Shown one piece after another: positions 59,585-64,000 of a DNA stretch of 64,000 bases. Position 1 is the stretch's first letter. Each line of letters begins with the position of its first letter. Under the pieces are notes generated by a model that saw nothing but the letters and a program-made list of their open reading frames with translations, searched no databases and had not been told where the DNA came from. Both the position numbers and the translations under genes were made by a program. Origin of the DNA: Atopobium deltae (GTDB taxonomy: Bacteria; Actinomycetota; Coriobacteriia; Coriobacteriales; Atopobiaceae); assembly GCF_001552785.1 (NCBI RefSeq), contig NZ_KQ959516.1:151853-215852 (forward strand). The letters are read 5' to 3'.

Positions 59585-60151
59585 TTAGTTCTTCTTGAAG
59601 GGGAAGTTAAAGGCCTGCAACAGCGCCTTACCCTCTTCATCGGTTTGTGCGGTGGTCACGATGGTGATATCCATACCGCGCGTGTGATCGACCTTATCGA
59701 AGTCAATCTCGGGGAAGATGAGCTGCTCGGTAATACCCATCGAGAAGTTACCGCGGCCATCGAAGCTCTTGGGAGAAACACCGCGGAAGTCGCGAATGCG
59801 AGGGATTGCAATAGCAATCAGGCGGTCGAGAAACTCCCACATGCGCTCACCACGAAGGGTAACTTTTGCACCAATGGGCATACCAGCACGAAGATGGAAG
59901 GTAGCAATAGATTTACGAGCACGGGTAACGATGGGCTGCTGACCAGTAACGGTGCGCAGATCGGCAACGGCAGCGTCAATAGCCTTGGAATCGGTGGCTG
60001 CCTCGCCAACACCCATGTTTACCACGATCTTCTCGAATTTAGGAATCATGTTGACGTTGGTGTAACCAAATTGCTTTTGCAGCTCATCGCGAACGGTGGC
60101 GTAATAGCGCTGCTTTAAGCGAGGGACAACTTTATCCTTCTTATCTGCCAT
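59585..60151 (-). CDS. rplE: 50S ribosomal protein L5
   Basis: A 188-aa 5S-binding protein. [40 protein letters not shown] and [20 protein letters not shown] are typical. AAGGAG lies 7 nt before ATG 60149-60151. It is separated from rplX by 399 bp containing a terminator, so it probably has its own promoter. Confidence 0.97.
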   Translation of the reverse strand: MADKKDKVVPRLKQRYYATVRDELQKQFGYTNVNMIPKFEKIVVNMGVGEAATDSKAIDAAVADLRTVTGQQPIVTRARKSIATFHLRAGMPIGAKVTLRGERMWEFLDRLIAIAIPRIRDFRGVSPKSFDGRGNFSMGITEQLIFPEIDFDKVDHTRGMDITIVTTAQTDEEGKALLQAFNFPFKKN

Positions 60152-60443
60152 AATATCTCCTTAACAACGGTGGATTATGCGCGGGGTTGGCCTCGCGCCC
60201 CTTTGTTTGGCATGCAAAGGGCCATAACACGCCCATTACACATAGACATGCATCGATAAAGTTTAGTGTTTTTGAATTGCTATTGCTAGCATAGAATTTA
60301 TATTTTTGAGAATTGCCAAAATTTGTACATCTAACCTGCACATCTACAGGCGCCCTGTGGTCTGCTAGCAGTTTGTGATCTACTTGCATCTTGCAGTGCA
60401 AAGCTCGGAACGTAATGAGCGACGACTCGGGACGCGAACAGAT
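60152..60443 (-). other. Long leader of rplE (no gene seen)
   Basis: This gap splits the spc operon. On the - strand, candidate elements are TTGGCA near 60312-60317 with AT-rich sequence after it (no clear -10), and a hairpin ACAGG-CGC-CCTGT at 60345-60357. Another hairpin CCCTTTG/CAAAGGG (about 60198-60221) lies 30-50 nt before the rplE ribosome-binding site. An open frame here (60141-60476) has no ribosome-binding site or recognisable protein. Confidence 0.45.
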
Positions 60444-60483
60444 AAAAAGTACGAGCTCGCAGGCGGATATGCCCACGAGCTCG
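60444..60483 (-). terminator. Terminator between rplX and rplE
   Basis: CGAGCTCG at 60452-60459 and 60476-60483 pair (each is self-complementary), the stem extended by GGC/GCC after a two-base mismatch. Five T follow on the - strand (A run 60444-60448). It lies about 70 bp after the rplX stop. Confidence 0.65.
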
Positions 60484-60550
60484 CATCATGTTTTACGCTT
60501 TCACGCGTCTCACGTTTCACGCGTTTACGCGGTTGCGCGTTGAATAAAAA

Positions 60551-60868
60551 TTACAGAGCCTCACCAGAGCGCTTAGCAAAGCGCACTTTGTTGCCCGTCT
60601 CGTCAAAGCGATAGCCTACACGCGTGGGCTTGCCAGACTTGGGGTCAACCAGCGCAACGTTGGAAACATCAATGGCTGCTTCCTTCGAAACGATGCCACC
60701 CTGCTGATTGGTCTGCGTTGGGCGCACGGCCTTTTTGATAATGGCAACGCCCTCGACAATAACCTTGTTCTTGGAAGGAAATGCGCGCAGAACCTTGCCC
60801 TGCTTGCCCTTATCCTTGCCCGAAATAACTTCCACAAGGTCGTCTTTTTTAATGTTCATCTTAGACAT
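60551..60868 (-). CDS. rplX: 50S ribosomal protein L24
   Basis: A 105-aa KOW-domain assembly initiator: [20 protein letters not shown], with [20 protein letters not shown] and the [19 protein letters not shown] end. ATG 60866-60868 has GGGAG about 8 nt upstream. Confidence 0.97.
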   Translation of the reverse strand: MSKMNIKKDDLVEVISGKDKGKQGKVLRAFPSKNKVIVEGVAIIKKAVRPTQTNQQGGIVSKEAAIDVSNVALVDPKSGKPTRVGYRFDETGNKVRFAKRSGEAL

Positions 60869-60885
60869 TGTATTCGCTCCCTTGC

Positions 60886-61254
60886 CTACAGCGTCTCAGG
60901 TGCGAGAGAGACGATCTTCATGTACTTACGATCACGCAGCTCACGGGCAACAGGCCCGAAGATGCGGGTACCGACTGGAGCGCCGTCTTTGTTGATGACA
61001 ACACAAGCGTTTTGGTCAAAACGGATGTAGCTGCCGTCCTTACGACGGGTCTCTTTGACGGTGCGGACAATAACGCAACGAACGATATCGCCCTTTTTAA
61101 TGTTGCTACCAGGGGTAGCTTCCTGAACAGCGCCAATAACAACGTCACCAATGCGGGCGTAACGACGTTTGGAGCCGCCCAGAATCTTGATGCATTTCAC
61201 GCGACGCGCGCCGGAGTTGTCGGCGACGACGAGCATGGTCTCTTGTTGAATCAT
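60886..61254 (-). CDS. rplN: 50S ribosomal protein L14
   Basis: A 122-aa protein. ATG 61252-61254 with GGAGG gives [20 protein letters not shown], the family start; codons upstream to 61314 are spacer. The end is [16 protein letters not shown]. Confidence 0.97.
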   Translation of the reverse strand: MIQQETMLVVADNSGARRVKCIKILGGSKRRYARIGDVVIGAVQEATPGSNIKKGDIVRCVIVRTVKETRRKDGSYIRFDQNACVVINKDGAPVGTRIFGPVARELRDRKYMKIVSLAPETL

Positions 61255-61346
61255 CAGATCCTCCGAACATGTTCCATCAGAGGTGTGCCATGTATAACGG
61301 TGTGTATGGCACACATGACATGGAATCGATTAAGTAAAGATCGTGC

Positions 61347-61613
61347 TTACTTGGCCTTCTCGACAACCTCAACAACACGCCATCTTTTGGTCTTCGATAA
61401 GGGACGTGTTTCCATAACACGGATGGTATCGCCAATACCTGCGATGCCCTGCTCGTCATGGCAGTGAAGCTTCTTGGTCAAAGTCATCATCTTGCCGTAT
61501 TTAGGATGACGTTTACGGTCCACAATTTCGATTGTCACGGTCTTCTCGCCAGAGATAGACGTAACAACACCAGTGCGGAGCTTACGCGAATTCCTGGATG
61601 TTTCTTGAGTCAT
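61347..61613 (-). CDS. rpsQ: 30S ribosomal protein S17
   Basis: An 88-aa OB-fold protein: GVVTSISGEKTVTIEIVDRK, HPKYGKMMTLTKKLHCHDEQ and IGDTIRVMETRPLSKTKRWR. Its DNA holds two copies of the CTTCTCG word (61356, 61542). Confidence 0.97.
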   Translation of the reverse strand: MTQETSRNSRKLRTGVVTSISGEKTVTIEIVDRKRHPKYGKMMTLTKKLHCHDEQGIAGIGDTIRVMETRPLSKTKRWRVVEVVEKAK

Positions 61614-61630
61614 AGTGTATCTCCTGCGAT

Positions 61631-61834
61631 CTACTTGGACTGTGCTGCGATTTGACGTGCACGCATTTCGGTTTGAACGCGCGCGATGTCACGCTTGACG
61701 GTTGTTACACGCGCCGTATTGTCCAGCTGGCTGGTGGCCATCTGGAAGCGGAGGTTAAACAGCTCTGCACGGCCGTCCTCAAGCTTTTGCGCAAGCTGCT
61801 CATCCGAGAGCTTGCGAAGTTCAGTCGACTTCAT
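61631..61834 (-). CDS. rpmC: 50S ribosomal protein L29
   Basis: A 67-aa two-helix protein near the exit tunnel: MKSTELRKLSDEQLAQKLED and LFNLRFQMATSQLDNTARVT. Confidence 0.97.
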   Translation of the reverse strand: MKSTELRKLSDEQLAQKLEDGRAELFNLRFQMATSQLDNTARVTTVKRDIARVQTEMRARQIAAQSK

Positions 61835-61836
61835 AG

Positions 61837-62265
61837 TTACTTATCCTCCCCGTCCTGGTCGGCGCTGGTAACAATCTTGGTCTTAATGGGCAGTTTGTGC
61901 TGAGCAAGACGCAAGGCCTCGCGAGCAACCTCATCGGAAACACCGGTGATTTCAAACATAATACGACCAGGTTTTACAACGGCTACCCACTCTTCGGGAT
62001 TACCCTTACCTTTACCCATGCGGGTCTCGGCGGGTTTCTTAGAGATTGGTTTATCTGGGAAGATCGTGATCCAAACCTTACCACCACGACGCATACGACG
62101 AGTAATTGCAATACGAGCAGCCTCGATTTGGCGGTTGGTAATCCAGTGTGCCTCCTCGGCACGAATACCATAGGTACCGAAGTTGAGCTTGGTGTGGCCC
62201 TTGGCAACACCCTTCATTGAACCACGCTGCACCTTACGGTGAAGCACGCGCTTAGGAGCTAGCAT
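61837..62265 (-). CDS. rplP: 50S ribosomal protein L16
   Basis: A 142-aa protein: [40 protein letters not shown] and [20 protein letters not shown]. Its start (62263-62265) overlaps the rpsC stop. Confidence 0.97.
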   Translation of the reverse strand: MLAPKRVLHRKVQRGSMKGVAKGHTKLNFGTYGIRAEEAHWITNRQIEAARIAITRRMRRGGKVWITIFPDKPISKKPAETRMGKGKGNPEEWVAVVKPGRIMFEITGVSDEVAREALRLAQHKLPIKTKIVTSADQDGEDK

Positions 62266-62975
62266 TATTTGCCCCTCCTTTCGCCACGACGGCGAGGACG
62301 GCTGGTGCCTTCAAGTGCGGGATTAGGCGCAGGCTGACCAGGGAGTTTCTCGCCCAGGTAAATCCAAACTTTAATACCGCAGGCACCCATGGTGGTGCGA
62401 GCTGTGCTGATGCCATAGTCAATACGTGCGCGCAGGGTGTGCAGGGGTACACGACCCTCACGATACCACTCACGACGACCCATCTCGGCACCGCCGAGAC
62501 GACCGGAGCACTGGATACGAATACCCTTAGCGCCGGCTTTGCGGGCGGATTGAACGGCTTTACGCATGGCACGACGGAATGCGATGCGCTGCTCGAGCTG
62601 CTCAGCAATGGACTGAGCTACGAGCCTTGCGTCCAACTCGGGACGCTTGATCTCGATAACGTCAACGGCGACCTGGCCCTTCTCGACACCGCAGAGCTTC
62701 TCGAGATCACTGCGAAGGCCGTCGATCTCGGAGCCCTTTTTACCGATGACAATACCAGGGCGAGCGGTAAGGATAATGACCTTTACCTTGTCACCTGCAC
62801 GCTCGACCTCCACGCGGGAGAGAGCAGCACGACTCAGGCGCTTCTCGAGGAAACGGCGAATCTGCAGGTCATTTCCGAGGTTTTGTGCGTATGTCTTGCT
62901 ACCAGCAAACCAACGGGAACGCCAGTTTTCGGTAATGCCAAGACGGAAGCCAGTAGGCTGGACTTTCTGACCCAT
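62265..62975 (-). CDS. rpsC: 30S ribosomal protein S3
   Basis: A 236-aa KH-domain protein. ATG 62973-62975 with AAAGGAGG gives [20 protein letters not shown]; upstream codons to 63059 run into rplV. KH motif VIIGKKG-like sequence is [20 protein letters not shown]. The tail is basic ([12 protein letters not shown]). Confidence 0.97.
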   Translation of the reverse strand: MGQKVQPTGFRLGITENWRSRWFAGSKTYAQNLGNDLQIRRFLEKRLSRAALSRVEVERAGDKVKVIILTARPGIVIGKKGSEIDGLRSDLEKLCGVEKGQVAVDVIEIKRPELDARLVAQSIAEQLEQRIAFRRAMRKAVQSARKAGAKGIRIQCSGRLGGAEMGRREWYREGRVPLHTLRARIDYGISTARTTMGACGIKVWIYLGEKLPGQPAPNPALEGTSRPRRRGERRGK

Positions 62976-62979
62976 GCTC

Positions 62980-63342
62980 TTATGCCTCCTTTCGTGGAGC
63001 AACGACAATAGTGATGTGACTTGTACGCTTATTAATACGAGATGCAGAACCCTTTGCACGAGGGCGAATACGCTTCAGCGTGGGGCCTTCATCAACGTAT
63101 GCAGCCTTGATTACCAAGTTATCGCGACGAAGCCCGTGGTTATTCTCGGCGTTTGCAATTGCAGAACGCAGGACCTTCTCGACATCGACAGCAACAGCGC
63201 GGTCGGTAAAGGCGAGGGTCTCCAGCGCAGCTTCGACGGTCTTGTTGCGAATGGTGTCAACAACAAGGCGGCTCTTGCGAGGAGCAACGCGAACGTACTT
63301 CGCTTGTGCGCGAACCTCACGAGAGGTAGTAGTTTGTGCCAT
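62980..63342 (-). CDS. rplV: 50S ribosomal protein L22
   Basis: A 120-aa tunnel protein: [40 protein letters not shown] and the hairpin [20 protein letters not shown]. Confidence 0.97.
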   Translation of the reverse strand: MAQTTTSREVRAQAKYVRVAPRKSRLVVDTIRNKTVEAALETLAFTDRAVAVDVEKVLRSAIANAENNHGLRRDNLVIKAAYVDEGPTLKRIRPRAKGSASRINKRTSHITIVVAPRKEA

Positions 63343-63357
63343 TTAGTGTTACCTCCC

Positions 63358-63618
63358 CTACTTAACCTTGTGACCGCGGAACGTGCGGGTTGGGGCAAAC
63401 TCACCCAACTTGTGACCAACCATGGACTCGGTCACGTACACGGGGACATGCTTGCGTCCATCGTGCACCGCAATGGTGTGTCCTACCATCTCGGGAAAGA
63501 TGGTGGAAGAACGTGACCAGGTTTTAATAACGTCTTTGGTACCAGCCTCGTTTTGTGCAGCAACACGCGCAAGGAGGCGAGTCTCCACAAACGGGCCTTT
63601 CTTGAGACTTCTGCTCAT
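63358..63618 (-). CDS. rpsS: 30S ribosomal protein S19
   Basis: An 86-aa protein: [20 protein letters not shown] and [19 protein letters not shown]. Canonical. Confidence 0.97.
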   Translation of the reverse strand: MSRSLKKGPFVETRLLARVAAQNEAGTKDVIKTWSRSSTIFPEMVGHTIAVHDGRKHVPVYVTESMVGHKLGEFAPTRTFRGHKVK

Positions 63619-63648
63619 TGAATCTTTCTCCTCTTACTCGTGTTTAGA

Positions 63649-64000
63649 CTACTTCGTCTTACGACGGCGGATGATCAGGCGGTTAGAAGCCTTCTTCGGG
63701 TCACGCGTCTTAGCACCCTTGGAGGGCTTACCCCAAGGCGATACAGAAGGACGACCAGAAGTGTGGTTCTTGCCTTCACCACCACCGTGTGGGTGGTCAA
63801 CAGGGTTCATGACCGTACCACGAACGGTAGGACGAATGCCACGCCAACGGTTGCGGCCAGCTTTACCAATGGTGATGTTGGAGTGCTCGGCGTTACCAAC
63901 CTCACCAATCGTTGCACGGCAGGTGAGAAGAACGCGGCGAAGCTCAGAAGAAGGCATGCGCAAGACGGCATAGCCGTTATCCTTACCCATCAACTGAATG
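63649..64000 (-). CDS. rplB: 50S ribosomal protein L2, partial (C-terminus)
   Basis: The frame runs off the window end, so only the C-terminal 117 residues are seen. [20 protein letters not shown] (with the peptidyl-transferase-centre His region), [20 protein letters not shown] and a basic end identify it. First visible gene of the S10 operon part. Confidence 0.96.
   Translation of the reverse strand, partial: IQLMGKDNGYAVLRMPSSELRRVLLTCRATIGEVGNAEHSNITIGKAGRNRWRGIRPTVRGTVMNPVDHPHGGGEGKNHTSGRPSVSPWGKPSKGAKTRDPKKASNRLIIRRRKTK

Noticed and set aside
60141-60476. 111-codon - strand frame between rplX and rplE
   Set aside because: No start site, no recognisable protein, and it overlaps hairpins and the rplE ribosome-binding site.
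1-64000. CGAGAAG as a KOPS or Chi-like polar motif
   Set aside because: Orientation is balanced in the first 36 kb; the excess of one orientation in the second half follows the gene strand. Only a genome-wide plot could revive the idea.
1-64000. Insertion sequences, prophage genes or CRISPR arrays
   Set aside because: No transposase, integrase or phage structural motif and no regularly spaced direct repeats with unique spacers were seen.

Overview
The window is about 64 kb of a bacterial chromosome of roughly balanced base composition. It looks like a low-GC-end member of the Coriobacteriia (Actinomycetota). Pointers are: a zinc-type S14 (four Cys); sortase-type wall-anchor signals, so a Gram-positive envelope; a CBS-domain family II pyrophosphatase; both Pth and Pth2 peptidyl-tRNA hydrolases; and the rplQ - ecfA - ecfT - truA order. 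The class is an inference; genus and species cannot be fixed from sequence reading alone.

Layout. 1-36.4 kb is a mosaic of short operons, mostly on the + strand. It holds an EcfA/EcfT pair cut by the window edge, DAHP synthase (-), galE, a prenyl synthase, a peptidoglycan-binding protein, tRNA-Gln, glmU-prs-pth, an NfnAB-type flavoprotein pair, a DUF1846 protein, asparaginase (-), CBS-pyrophosphatase, pth2 and ettA (-), yfbR-trmB, a P1B metal ATPase (-) with a SmtB-like operator, a large DUF3825-like protein, an LPXTG protein (-), a tyrosine phosphatase and uppP (-), a Usp protein, a DMT transporter (-) and a large M16 peptidase. 36.4-49.9 kb is all on the - strand: HAD phosphatase, GNAT, a BceRSAB-type peptide sensing and export module, a glycosyltransferase, an LCP-like protein, truA, ecfT, a double-domain ecfA, and an AT-rich two-gene cassette (secreted protein plus small membrane protein). 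50.2-64 kb is the S10/spc/alpha ribosomal supercluster on the - strand, from rplQ back to a partial rplB, including secY, adk, map, infA and rpoA. It is interrupted by a 0.4-kb terminator and leader region between rplX and rplE.

How the genes fit together. Envelope building and defence dominate the first two thirds: galE, glmU, uppP, prenyl synthase, PG-binding, LPXTG, LCP-like, GT2 and the Bce module. Housekeeping translation genes fill the end. Two wall-anchored protein genes are decayed (about 17.4 and 20.2 kb) and one is intact (27.6 kb).

Most unusual observations. (1) The 7-mer CGAGAAG/CTTCTCG occurs about 88 times by hand count against roughly 8 expected. It is in both orientations and in coding and non-coding DNA, with a preferred extension CGAGAAGAYC. 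It also recurs in low-complexity insertions of conserved proteins, which resembles a DNA-uptake-type word. (2) The two-gene cassette at 48.8-49.8 kb looks like a secreted bacteriocin or toxin plus immunity protein. It is flanked by sequence that recurs at 27.3-27.5 kb as a scar lacking exactly the interior 1,110 bp, joined at the 6-bp word TAAAAG. (3) A DUF3825-like protein carries a putative N-terminal winged helix and a long acidic linker.
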